DNA from: Coleophoma eucalyptorum
Lineage: Eukaryota; Ascomycota; Leotiomycetes; Helotiales; Dermateaceae
Direction of reading: 5' to 3'
DNA length: 64,000 nt
NCBI GenBank assembly: GCA_026120035.1
Contig: JALRME010000003.1
Location: forward strand, 372,001 to 436,000
Below the pieces are notes generated by a model. The model was not told the DNA's origin. It did no database searches and saw only the letters and a list, made by a program, of their open reading frames with translations. The first letter of the stretch is position 1, and each line of letters starts with the position of its first letter. Positions 21,841 to 31,274 of this stretch are shown here, piece after piece. The position numbers and the translations under genes are program-made.

Positions 21841-23275
21841 ATGGCTGACGACGAATTCGACATCGACATCTATGGTGATACGAACACCGAGCAAGAAGGA
21901 CCTTTCAAAAAGGATGAAGATGGCGATGTAAAGATTGCAGGTTTGGAGACGACGACAGAGGCTGCACACGAATCAAACGACAAGCCCAATGGTTCAAAGC
22001 AAGAAGACGAGCATGACGATGACTACGTAGACATCAAGGTTGGCAATGCTGAAACTGACAAGCTAGGCAATGGCCAGCAGCAGATTAAGAGTACAGATGA
22101 ATCCGGACAGGATCTCCTCACTATACCAAAGCAAGCACCCCAGCAGCAAGGTGTGAAGAGGAAAGAAGGGTCAGATGATCGTGTTATAGATCCTGGAGCA
22201 ACCACAGCACTATTGATATCGGATTTGAACTGGTGGAATACTGACGATGATGTTCGAGGCTGGGTTAACCAGGCACAAGTGGAGGATGAATTAAAGGACA
22301 TCACATTCTCTGAGCATAAAGTCAATGGCAAGAGCAAAGGGCATGCGAGATCCTCTTTCATTTCCAAGCCTTCACTGACCGACTGCATATAGGCAAGCTT
22401 ATGTCGAATTTACATCTCAACAAGCGGCAACTGCGGCGAAGCACAAGATCGATGCTTTCGGGGAAGGCCAGCAGTATGTGAAGAAGCACACGGTGACCTA
22501 CTCGAATCCTAACGTCAACCCTTTTCGAACACTGCCCAAAGATGCTCCCATGCGTGCTGGTAAGGATGGGCAGAACAATCGTGCAGCGTCAGGTAGTTAC
22601 AATGATCGCGGCAACCAGAATGGCCCCAGTGGTAACTTCGGAGGAAATTTTCGTGGACGCTCATCAGGTTACAACGCTTCTCGTGGCAACATGAACAATA
22701 TGAATAGTGGCAACTTTAACCGCAACTTTGGAAACCAAGGAATGGGCAATATGGGTGGAGGATTCCAAGCACCGATGGGAGGCTTTCAAGGTAATCCGAT
22801 GGCAAATCAATTCGGAGGCTTCAATCGTGGTGGTATGATGGGTGCCATGCGCAGCGGTCCTGGGGGAATGAGGGGTGGACGAGGTGGTATGGGTAACATG
22901 AACGGTATGATGCCCATGGGTGGGATGCCTATGGCCGGTATGAACGGGGGCATGAACGGAGGTATGGGCGGGATGGCAGCCATGAATATGGGTCAAATGG
23001 GAGCAGCTATGCCAGGTATGATTAACCCAACTTCCTCCGTATTGTGAATCTAGTGGTTGCTAGTGTGGTAAAGACCATGTGCATGATCAATTTACCACTG
23101 CGAGGATGATCCGCACCTATACAGATCACACGGCTAATACAAATAACTTCATTTAGGTGCTACTGGATTCCAAGGCATGCAGCCTCATTTCAATCCTGCT
23201 TTCTTCCAGCAAAATCAAGCTGCAGCAGGTGATTGGCAGAATCCCCATGGTGCAAAGCGGCCACGCCCGGAGTGA
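21841..23275 (+). CDS. CPSF6: CFIm68/CPSF6-like RRM protein (pre-mRNA 3'-end processing)
   Basis: Predicted RNA-binding subunit of cleavage factor I, which helps choose poly(A) sites. Exons 21841-22340, 22393-23015, 23157-23275 give 413 residues. An acidic N-terminal part (about 1-110) precedes one RRM at about 117-200, beginning ALLISDLNWWNTDDDV (the WWxTD pattern seen in CPSF6/7), with its second half GKSKGQAYVEF recovered by the first splice. The rest is low-complexity Gly/Met/Asn/Arg, ending GAKRPRPE. Intron 1 must use a GC donor (GG|GCATGC..ATATAG) to keep the conserved frame. Intron 2 is 141 bp; if retained it stops after ten extra residues and removes the basic C-terminus. Other Gly-rich RRM families are possible but fit less well. 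Confidence 0.83.
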
Positions 23276-23748
23276 ATGGCTCTCCAGATGACCCACAATT
23301 TTCCGTTCGACTTCACGAATTTACGCTGTACTTTACATGCTGAAGCGGCAGCTTGATCACACAGACTTTTAAAACAAATGGGTGGAAAAGGCGTTGGGAT
23401 ATAAAGGTCGTATTGATCGGAATGGTGAACTCATTTCATGAACGGAGGTCTTAAGTGTACATTAAATGCGATGAAAAACATCCAACAATTATTTCAAAAC
23501 CAAAAAACAAGGAAAAAGAAAACTTGAGTCTCCGGTGGATGTTCAACTTTGTGACAATCTACTAGTCTTTTTGGGCTGGACCGAAACATAGGCTATGAGG
23601 CTATGCCATCTGGTACACACAGGTCTTCATGCGTATAGAGTCATTGCATCGGGGCAGCGCAATAATCACACCAATCAAAGGCGGATATAAGATAAGGACG
23701 CCATGCTATGTCATAACGGCCTATTAAATTGAGATCTCTATTCATGCT
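23276..23748. other. convergent 3' spacer
   Basis: Between the ends of the CFIm68 gene and LRP1. Likely 3' untranslated sequence of both; I see nothing else. Confidence 0.55.
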
Positions 23749-24552
23749 CTAGATGCTTTTCTGCCCTTTGCCCTTTCTCTTTTCATTTGAGCGCTTCTTC
23801 TTCTTTCGACCCGAATTTGATACTCCTGATTCGCCTTGGGATGTCTCAGGAGTCGCTATTGTATCTTGAACTACGTCTATTCTCCGCTTCTTGCTCTTGT
23901 TGGTAGCTTTTGCAGCAGTATCTGACTCCGATTCTTCTGATGATTGCTCATGTTCTTCGTTAACCTCCGTCGTTTGTGTCTTTTGTAATTCCTCAAACTT
24001 GATATGCGCCCTAGCTTTCTCCTTTGCTTGCCGCTCTGCTCGTTCCAAATCGTACTTATTATTCCCTGACTGTAAAAGGTTAGCCAATGCGCACTTCCTA
24101 TATTTCTCTTTGCACCGCTACTCCAAGGAATGAGATGCATGACTTACTAAACCTGCTTTAATGATTCTTGCCGCAGCCTGTTTGTCAAGGTTCATATTCT
24201 CTCGTTTGGATTGTGGTGTCTCTGCAATTCTTATCTTATCGAAATACTGTTTTACTCTAGTGAGTTCTGTGAATACTGGATGCTCGCGAGCCTTGACGCC
24301 ATTAAGTCGGAGGTATGCTGGAGAGAATAGTATTAGAATCTCAAGCTTGTCTATGTAAAGGCACTACTAACAGAAAAGAATGGACTCGATGGCATATGTG
24401 ACTAGGACGTAGAGCTTTGCTTTATCCAGCAAAGGTAGCTTCGATGCAGTTTCCGACAAGGCGGTCTTCAGAACTGGGGCTAGAGATTCCTCCAGGTCGT
24501 CAATCTCGTCATCCAGCTGATCGAGCAGATCGATAACATGGCTTGCATCCAT
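23749..24552 (-). CDS. LRP1: exosome-associated protein Lrp1/Rrp47 (C1D family)
   Basis: A nuclear exosome cofactor that partners Rrp6 in 3' processing of rRNA, snRNA and snoRNA. Exons 24372-24552, 24148-24317, 23749-24069 give 223 residues. The Sas10/Utp3/C1D domain occupies residues 1-120: helices around VIDLLDQLDDEIDDLEESL, LLDKAKLYVLVTYAIESILF, then the conserved YLRLNGVKAREHPVFTELTR and VKQYFDKI runs, followed by RIIKAGLSGN. The C-terminal third is charged and very Lys/Arg-rich (KKKKRSNEKRKGKGQK), as in RNA-binding tails of this family. Introns are 54 and 78 bp. Assignment rests on the ordered C1D motifs and is secure. Confidence 0.93.
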
Positions 24553-25426
24553 ACTGAAAGGCGATATCCACTCCTGGTGACGATAGTCGTGGTTGTGATT
24601 GTTGTTGGCGAAAATTTAGGAGATCAGTAGGGTTCAGTATGGTATCTAAAGCTGAGCTCTTTTGAATTTATTTTGCTCGAGGCTGAGAAGAGATCGATAG
24701 AGACAAGGCTGAGATGCATGCCAATTCGCTTCGACAAGATTGGCTAGCGGGTCCATTGTTGACAAGGATGCTGGGTTGATGGGTCAGAGTTAGATGCTCA
24801 AAAAGTTGAATCGCTTCTTTTCGAGCTTTGCTCCTATAAGTCTTGACGTCTACCACTCCTTGCCTTTTCTACCCATCACTGCTATTCCACACCTTTACTA
24901 CCAACACTACAACTGATCAAGGTGTAAGAATCTTATTTAGATCTACCTTATTCCTGTATCGTATCTCTTTAGGTGCCAATCGACTACGCTGCATTCTTAG
25001 AAGTTCGATTCTCGCCCATCTGCATCGTTGAGTTCCATCTCCTTTCTTGCACCAGATACAAGATATTCTATGCAGGTGGAAGGGCATCGACTCTAGTTTC
25101 CCTGCGCCAGCCGCCCGAAAGCCAAATACAAGACTATATGTCTGCCATGAGACGCCTTCGATAATCATCAAGAAACGTTCACCCTGTCTCTACCAATTTG
25201 CAGTCGTCCGCTGTCGCGGGTGTTTGCTCGGATACCTAGACACTCGCCATGGTATCACGATAACATTCATGTGGGCCGGGTGGCCAGACAAGTGACCTTC
25301 ACGCGCGTTGCAGCTCAAGGATGGCTGAGGGGGAAGCACACCGCGTCGGTACGGAGAAGTTTCCACGATGTCGTGCGAATTAAATGTTATAACTTCCACC
25401 ATACACACGGTTCAAGAAATTATGGG
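24553..25426. other. divergent spacer LRP1 / ketopantoate-reductase-like gene
   Basis: Contains the promoters and probably an unplaced first exon of the downstream gene: its frame is open upstream to about 25204, where a TTTGCAG acceptor sits. Several out-of-frame ATGs (for example 25138, 25249, 25270 and about 25324) would be upstream AUGs if translation began at 25427. Confidence 0.45.
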
Positions 25427-27181
25427 ATGGAAGCTACCGGAGCTTCGAGGAAAAGCGCCGACACAGACGTCCGCGAAGATCTGGCACCAAATACCTGGCA
25501 GAATGATTTTCCGAGACGACGAGACAGTGTTCGGAAGTACGGAAAAGAAGAACAAATAAGATCAGGACCCCTAGATGATCCAGGTCGATACCCGAATCGT
25601 ACAGAAGATTTGAAAGAAGAAGATTTTGGCGACTTAGCAAAAGCACGACTTGCAAAAGAGTCGACACGAAGTTACAAGATCCAATCTAGAGTCGAGTCTG
25701 ATGTAGGACCTATTCTTGATGTTCATACGGAGTTAAGCACTCGAGGCCCGGATGTAGAAGAAGTGCAAAGTTCTAAGGAGACCGCAAACAAAGGTTTGAA
25801 GACCAGTTATACTACAGCAAATAACAGCACAAGTGGACGTTCAGACCCGTATGAATCGAAATTGGATATGGGTCAAAGCATACATGATGGGACCAGGAAA
25901 GAGTTTCTTACGACACGAGAAAACCCGGCAGTACTGATGGACGAGCTACATTATCCTTGCAAAGATTCCCTCCGTCATGCAGTTCAAGACGACGGCGAGG
26001 ACATGATGCGACTTCGGCGATTAGACAAGTTAAGGCCCTTTTCCAGATCCATATATGTCCTGGGCTCTGGATCGATTGGAAAATACGTTGCATATTCCCT
26101 TTCAAGGTTACCAAATGCACCACCCGTCAGCCTGATTCTACATCATCCACTACTGGTGCAGCAGTGGCAGGATGAAGGTCAAGCGATACGACTTGTTAAA
26201 GATGGCCATGTCGATGTCAATTACGATGTAAATATCGACCCTTCCTATACATCTCAAAAACGAAATCCAGTGCAAGAAGCCAATGAGCAGGCAAGACCTG
26301 AAAATGCTGTAATCGACCACTTGATTGTTACTACAGAAGGAGGTGTGACGATCCCAGCACTGAAAGCAATCGCGCACCGACTTCGGGCCTTTTCGACCGT
26401 CTGTATCATTTCCGATGGCTTAGGAATCGTGGACGAGGTGAATGCAACACTATTCCCTAGCCCGCTCACAAGACCCAATTATGTACTGGGCAGCATGTCG
26501 CACAATGTGCGGGCTTCCCCGGACTGGAATTTCGCCGTCATTGAGAATTCTATTGGAAAATTATCACTCACATCTCTGGAACGACAGAAAGTTCATCCAA
26601 ATCCTGGTATTGAGCAGCCCTCAATCAATGTCATGGACAATGGCTGGAGTACTATAAGCAACACATCTCATTATCTTATGAGGGTACTGACCCGGGTACC
26701 GGAATTCGATGCCACAGGATACACCAATATTGATTATATGAAGACCCAATTGGAGAAGCTTGCAGTCAATGCCGTCATAGGACCACTCTCGGTTGTTTTT
26801 GATTGTCTGAATGATGAGCTTCTATATAATTATCATGTTACGCGGACCATGAGGCCGCTCATCACCGAAATTTCCAAGATTATTCGAAATATGCCGGAGG
26901 TAAAACGGATGCCAAAGGCCGAACACAACTTCAGTGTTGATCGATTACAAGCTATTGTGTTCTCCGTTCTCACCAGAACTGGTAGGAACCATAGCCAAAT
27001 GCTGAACCAGGTCCACAATGGCCAACGGACTGATGTCGATCACTTCAATGGATATCTGATTAGGAGAGCTCTTGAACTGGACATCCCGTGTCCGCTGAAT
27101 GAGATGTTATTGTTTTCAGTCAAGGGAAAACAGTCGATTATGGATCGAAAGATGCAAAATAAGATCCCTTTTGCCTATTAG
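25427..27181 (+). CDS. ketopantoate-reductase-fold (ApbA/PanE-like) protein, probably mitochondrial; 5' end uncertain
   Basis: From the first in-frame ATG the protein has 584 residues. The Rossmann part starts YVLGSGSIGKYVAYSL (GxGxxG at residues 213-218). The C-terminal domain has KLAVNAVIGPLSVVFDCLNDELL, the all-helical ApbA_C hallmark with its conserved Lys. The first 200 residues are charged, low-complexity and lack a domain. The reading frame continues upstream without a stop to about 25204, encoding an Arg-rich, acid-poor stretch that looks like a mitochondrial presequence and follows a good acceptor. A 5' exon is therefore likely missing from this model. Family relatives include 2-dehydropantoate 2-reductase (pantothenate synthesis) and the yeast mitochondrial translation activator Cbs2; which role applies here is not decided by the sequence. 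Confidence 0.78.
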   Translation: MEATGASRKSADTDVREDLAPNTWQNDFPRRRDSVRKYGKEEQIRSGPLDDPGRYPNRTEDLKEEDFGDLAKARLAKESTRSYKIQSRVESDVGPILDVHTELSTRGPDVEEVQSSKETANKGLKTSYTTANNSTSGRSDPYESKLDMGQSIHDGTRKEFLTTRENPAVLMDELHYPCKDSLRHAVQDDGEDMMRLRRLDKLRPFSRSIYVLGSGSIGKYVAYSLSRLPNAPPVSLILHHPLLVQQWQDEGQAIRLVKDGHVDVNYDVNIDPSYTSQKRNPVQEANEQARPENAVIDHLIVTTEGGVTIPALKAIAHRLRAFSTVCIISDGLGIVDEVNATLFPSPLTRPNYVLGSMSHNVRASPDWNFAVIENSIGKLSLTSLERQKVHPNPGIEQPSINVMDNGWSTISNTSHYLMRVLTRVPEFDATGYTNIDYMKTQLEKLAVNAVIGPLSVVFDCLNDELLYNYHVTRTMRPLITEISKIIRNMPEVKRMPKAEHNFSVDRLQAIVFSVLTRTGRNHSQMLNQVHNGQRTDVDHFNGYLIRRALELDIPCPLNEMLLFSVKGKQSIMDRKMQNKIPFAY

Positions 27182-27534
27182 TGCCATGTTTATATAATTC
27201 GTGGTAGATGTGTTTCAATAGATTGTCCATCAAGGACACTTGTACAAGTAGATCATTAGCGACAGGCGTTTTCGAAATAAAGGTAACGAGTATCTCTACT
27301 TGTTGGTAAATAAAATCCAAGAGTGTTAGCTACTACTGGCCTGAAGTATAGATTTCTATATGGCTATCAAGTGATCCGTGTGCCGTAGAAAAAGAGCGAA
27401 ACCGCCAGCGCATTGAACTAGCCAGGAACTTTTTGAGGCAGAATCACGCGAGGACGAGGCTGCAGCTTTATTTTTGCTGCGCAACTCGAGATTCGCACAC
27501 CTTTGATCACTCTATACACCTCAACACATTTAAC
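27182..27534. other. spacer upstream of PDCD5
   Basis: 3' flank of the preceding gene and the PDCD5 promoter. I see no further feature. Confidence 0.5.
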
Positions 27535-28094
27535 ATGGCAGACGACGATCTTGAGCAGGTTAGTAGCTAGGCTTCAACTCACATATTTTCCTGTCCTAAA
27601 GTGAACCTAGATCAGGAAAGCTAGGCTTGAGCAGCTCAAGGCTAGCGGACGTGGAGGGGCAAGTGGCGGGGGAGTTGGACAGGAGGATGGTAGACAGTAT
27701 GTTTGATCCATATCTCCTCTTAGCTGCGAGAGATCCTGACCAAAGATCTAGACAGCAAGAAGGTACTGCTAACCCACAAACTATGGCCCCTGGCAGATCC
27801 TGATCCGCTTGTGCAGCAGATGCGCGACAATCAATTCTGAACCAAATCCTCGAACCCGAAGCAGCAGATAGACTTGGCCGCATACGACTTGTCAAAGAAT
27901 CACGAGCCGCTGATGTCGAGAATAGGCTAATCATGCTTGCAAGATCAGGGCAGTTACGATCCAAGGTCACTGAGGAGCAACTCAAAGACTTGCTGAATGC
28001 TGTTGCGGAGAAAAAGGAAGAAGAGAAAATTGTCATCAGTAGAAGGAAAGGAGGGTGGGATGATGATGATGATGATCTATTAAACGATCTGTAG
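27535..28094 (+). CDS. PDCD5: PDCD5 / TFAR19-family protein with an 11-nt micro-exon
   Basis: A small DNA-binding three-helix-bundle protein, conserved from archaea to humans and linked to apoptosis and tubulin/TRiC folding in animals. Four exons: 27535-27558, 27611-27696, 27752-27762 (only 11 nt), 27817-28094, giving 132 residues. The core ARQSILNQILEPEAADRLGRIR and LVKESRAADVENRLIMLARSG is typical, and the acidic end WDDDDDDLLNDL is usual. The micro-exon supplies parts of QQQEA and is the only join I found that keeps the conserved frame (introns of 52, 55 and 54 bp). The last acceptor is a CAGCAG tandem: using the second would drop one Ala without shifting the frame. Confidence 0.93.
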
Positions 28095-28209
28095 CATTGA
28101 TTTCATCTCTATTGGCGATATCGCGAGGATCTACGGATTGATTTGAGTCGATACAATAGGTTTGACAAGCTCATTTGGGGGAATATCCTCTTAGGACAGG
28201 AGGCAAATC

Positions 28210-29153
28210 TCAGTTGATACCAAGACTATCGCTCGACCTTTCTCTGGCCTCCTTCTCTGCTCTTTTCCGTGCGCGTTCCTGCTTCCGGATTTCCCTTAGA
28301 TCTACAGGCTGTTGAATACCCAACTCAGACCTCAGCTCCCTGACATCGTTCTCCAAGACCTCCTCCCAGTAGACGTTAATTACCTCTTTGGAATTCAAGC
28401 CATTGCTGATCGCCCAAGGCAGATAGATCTTGAAGAATCTTGCTCTCTCCGCTGGTTTAAACTTGAGAATGGCCACGGTACTCAAGCCAGTCATAGGGAG
28501 CAAAGTATTGGCGAACTCGAACGCCTTCAAGGCTACCTCCCCCTCCATGAAAACAGGCAGGCCAGTAAGGGCATGGTAGAAGTCATGGGATTCTCTGTAT
28601 CTCTGCATGACGTATGCGCACTCCTCATCATCTATGTATTGAACTGCGTCTCTTGTATCTGGTGAAACACCTTCTCGGTCCAACCAATCTACATAAGTAC
28701 GCCCGACGGTGTTTTCGGGTAGAGATCGCAGGTAATCTACCGACAAAGTTTTCGAGGAAATACGGGGTCGATCGCGCAGAATCCGTCGTCCAGTGGCATC
28801 CGAAAGCATGGCATCTCGCAGACGGTATATGAAGTACGGTGTTGCTGTAGCTTCGCCCAATGCTGCTATCAAATCTGCTTCAGCGTTAGTCGATTTCTAT
28901 AGGCTCAAGATAGAAGATTGCACATACCATGCCGGTAAGGATTAATGAGAGACATGACCGCAGAACCAACGGCAAGTCCTGCACGCTCTAGCCCAGTAAG
29001 TGGAACATGGCCTTTATAGTTGGGAGGAGGGCGGTTTTGAACGCTGAATGCTCTGTTGCAAAGGGTGGCATTGCAAGCAGCAACCAACTCCTTGGGGAGC
29101 TTCGACCTGAAACTTGAGTTTCGGAGAACAAATGCCATTGGTAGGCAAACCAT
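28210..29153 (-). CDS. COQ4: ubiquinone biosynthesis protein COQ4
   Basis: Mitochondrial matrix-side scaffold of the coenzyme Q synthome, recently associated with C1 decarboxylation of the ring. Exons 28928-29153 and 28210-28874 give 296 residues; the 53-bp intron restores [16 protein letters not shown]. The N-terminal 40 residues are basic and look like a presequence. The family metal motif HDxxHx11E is intact: His172, Asp173, His176 and Glu188 (HDFYHALTG...E). The C-terminal region has [13 protein letters not shown] and NVYWEE, then a charged tail ([15 protein letters not shown]). Start: the ATG at 29153 is the first in frame. Confidence 0.96.
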
Positions 29154-29599
29154 CAAGTGGTAGGTAGCAGCTTTGGCATAGATTGTACCATTGGGAAAAG
29201 TGAGGTGACTTCACCTAGTAACCACGCGAACGCGCATCCACGTGACTGTGGGTAGTCTTATGCTCTACATATTTAACCTTACGAGAAAAGTCCAAACCTA
29301 CCCATGCATCCTAGAATTTATCACTATCTATACTGCGGGTAGTAAAGATCCTGTGATAGCAGGCTTGCGAGTAGGCATGCCATACAACAATTTTATCACA
29401 AAGTACACTATCGCATGCAGAGCCTCGCCACGACACAGAACTTCTCCAATATTGAGTCAGGGCTGAGAAAGCTTTCATATTTCATGGTATTGGTTCTATG
29501 CTAATCTGGCATCTCCTTTTGTGAACCTCCGAAGCAAGCATAATAAAGCCCCAGTACTCCGTTCCTATGTTAATTTCCCAGCCCACGCGAAGTACACAT
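29154..29599. other. spacer COQ4 promoter / eS4 3' flank
   Basis: 446 bp between two minus-strand genes. I see no feature in it. Confidence 0.55.
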
Positions 29600-30773
29600 T
29601 TATTGGCCAGCGATGGCATGTGCACGTCTGCGATCTCTCTCCTCAGCAATGGTAAGCTTGACACCCTTGCCCTTTGGCAGAGAGATCCATGGCTTCTCAG
29701 ATCCAATGACGAAAACGTTGCTCTCACGGGTAGCGAATGAGTTGTCAATAGCATCCTTGATGTGAACAATGTTGAAACCTCCATCGTGACGCTCACGGTG
29801 GGTAATAACACCGACACGTCCCATGTTACGACCACCAGTGGCCATAGCGATCACACCGGTGTCGAACTTGATGAAGTCGGAGATCTTGCCAGTGGCGAGC
29901 TCGATCTTGACAGTGTCGTTGACCTTGATAGATGGGTCTGGGTAACGGATACTACAAGGGGGTTTAGGTTAGCATTAGATAAAGGAGTATAGCAACCGTC
30001 GGTCCAGCTCCAATCCCCAACCCTCGAACGTCACGGTATGTTGTATCGTCGAGGTGGATCGACCAAAGCTTGGACCAACGGCTGAATGATGTCTGACGGA
30101 ACTTACGTTCTAGCATCGTGCGTGACCAAGAATGGGATTCCGCCCTTGCCCAATTGCACTCTCTTAACCTTTCCAAGCTTGTACTCGGCCTCCTCAGCCT
30201 GAATGCGGTGGACAGTGAAGCGACCCTTGGTATCGTAGACCAAACGGAAGTGCTCGCCAGTCTTTTCGATGCTGATGACATCCATGAAGCCTGCTGGGTA
30301 GGTGGCATCGGTTCGGACCTTTCCATCGACCTTGATCAAACGCTGCATAACGATGGCCTTGGTCTCGCGGGCGTTGAGAGCATACTTTAGGCGGTTTCGG
30401 ATGAAGACGATCAAAGGCATGCAGTCGCGGAGCTTGTGAGGACCAGCGGATGGACGAGGAGCATAGGCACCAGACAATTTGTCCAAAAGCCAATGCGATG
30501 GAGCGCTAAGGCGCTTTTGGTGCTTCTTTCTGTGAAATTGATTCGAATTAGCATCGTTTCTGACACGCGGGGGATGCCCGAAGCAGCGTTGCCAGTTGCT
30601 TTGAGTTCTTAAAGATGAGGTTTTCGGAGGGAAGATCAATCATTCGCGCTCTCATTGTCGAGAAGTACGTCTCAATGTTGAACGAGCGAAGGATGGATTT
30701 CAAAAACAATACGGATTCTTCCCACGCTGGTATGATAGGAAGGATTGCAGTGTACTTACGGTCCTCTACCCAT
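29600..30773 (-). CDS. RPS4: 40S ribosomal protein eS4
   Basis: Small-subunit ribosomal protein (S4e). Exon 1 is 14 nt (30760-30773: MGRG plus two bases); a 230-bp intron (30530-30759) and a 155-bp intron (29952-30106) separate exon 2 (30107-30529) and exon 3 (29600-29951). The product has 262 residues, matching the usual 261-263. It reads [20 protein letters not shown] at the start, then the S4 RNA-binding core ([12 protein letters not shown]...[13 protein letters not shown]), the central S4e region and the KOW-like C-terminus ([18 protein letters not shown]). The first exon with only four complete codons and the longer first intron are common for ribosomal protein genes. I looked for C/D-box snoRNA motifs in the introns and found none convincing. 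Confidence 0.97.
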
Positions 30774-31274
30774 GTTTGCGTCTTGATTGAATCGAGATAC
30801 AAAGGTGTTGTCGTTGTGAGTTGGTCGATTGTCAAGAAATTCGATCGCTCGACAAAAAGTTCGAAAAGGTTGTGGGTGGAAGAGGGTGCTAGCTTAGCGA
30901 GCCAATCATGGGCCGAAAACAATAGGCACGTGACTGTTCGCGCTAGGCGTCTAAGGAGCTGGGGTCTCATAGACGCGACTTAGTTAAATCCGTAGTTACG
31001 GAAAGCTAAAGTCCGAGATAGAGCTTATCGGAAGTGGGGATGATCGCTAAATGTTGCAACTCTAGAGTGTATGTCCGTCATCATTTCATCCTAAATCAGC
31101 TACACGACTACTCCAATCTCAAACATCTAACCGCACTCGCCATTGACCGCTCAATACCCTTGTGTCCAGCTCCTGCCACATAATTATTCGGGAATGTTTG
31201 ACATTCTCAGGCACTCGGACTGACAAGAACAAACACATTTACCAAAGATACCGAGGTAGCCATTGTGAGAGAAG
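30774..31274. promoter_or_regulatory. divergent promoter eS4 / WD40 gene
   Basis: 501-bp region between two divergent genes. No recognisable box stands out and no gene is hidden here. Confidence 0.45.

Noticed and set aside
29952..30759. snoRNA hosted in the longer eS4 introns
   Set aside because: No pair of C (RTGATGA) and D (CTGA) boxes with flanking complementarity could be placed.
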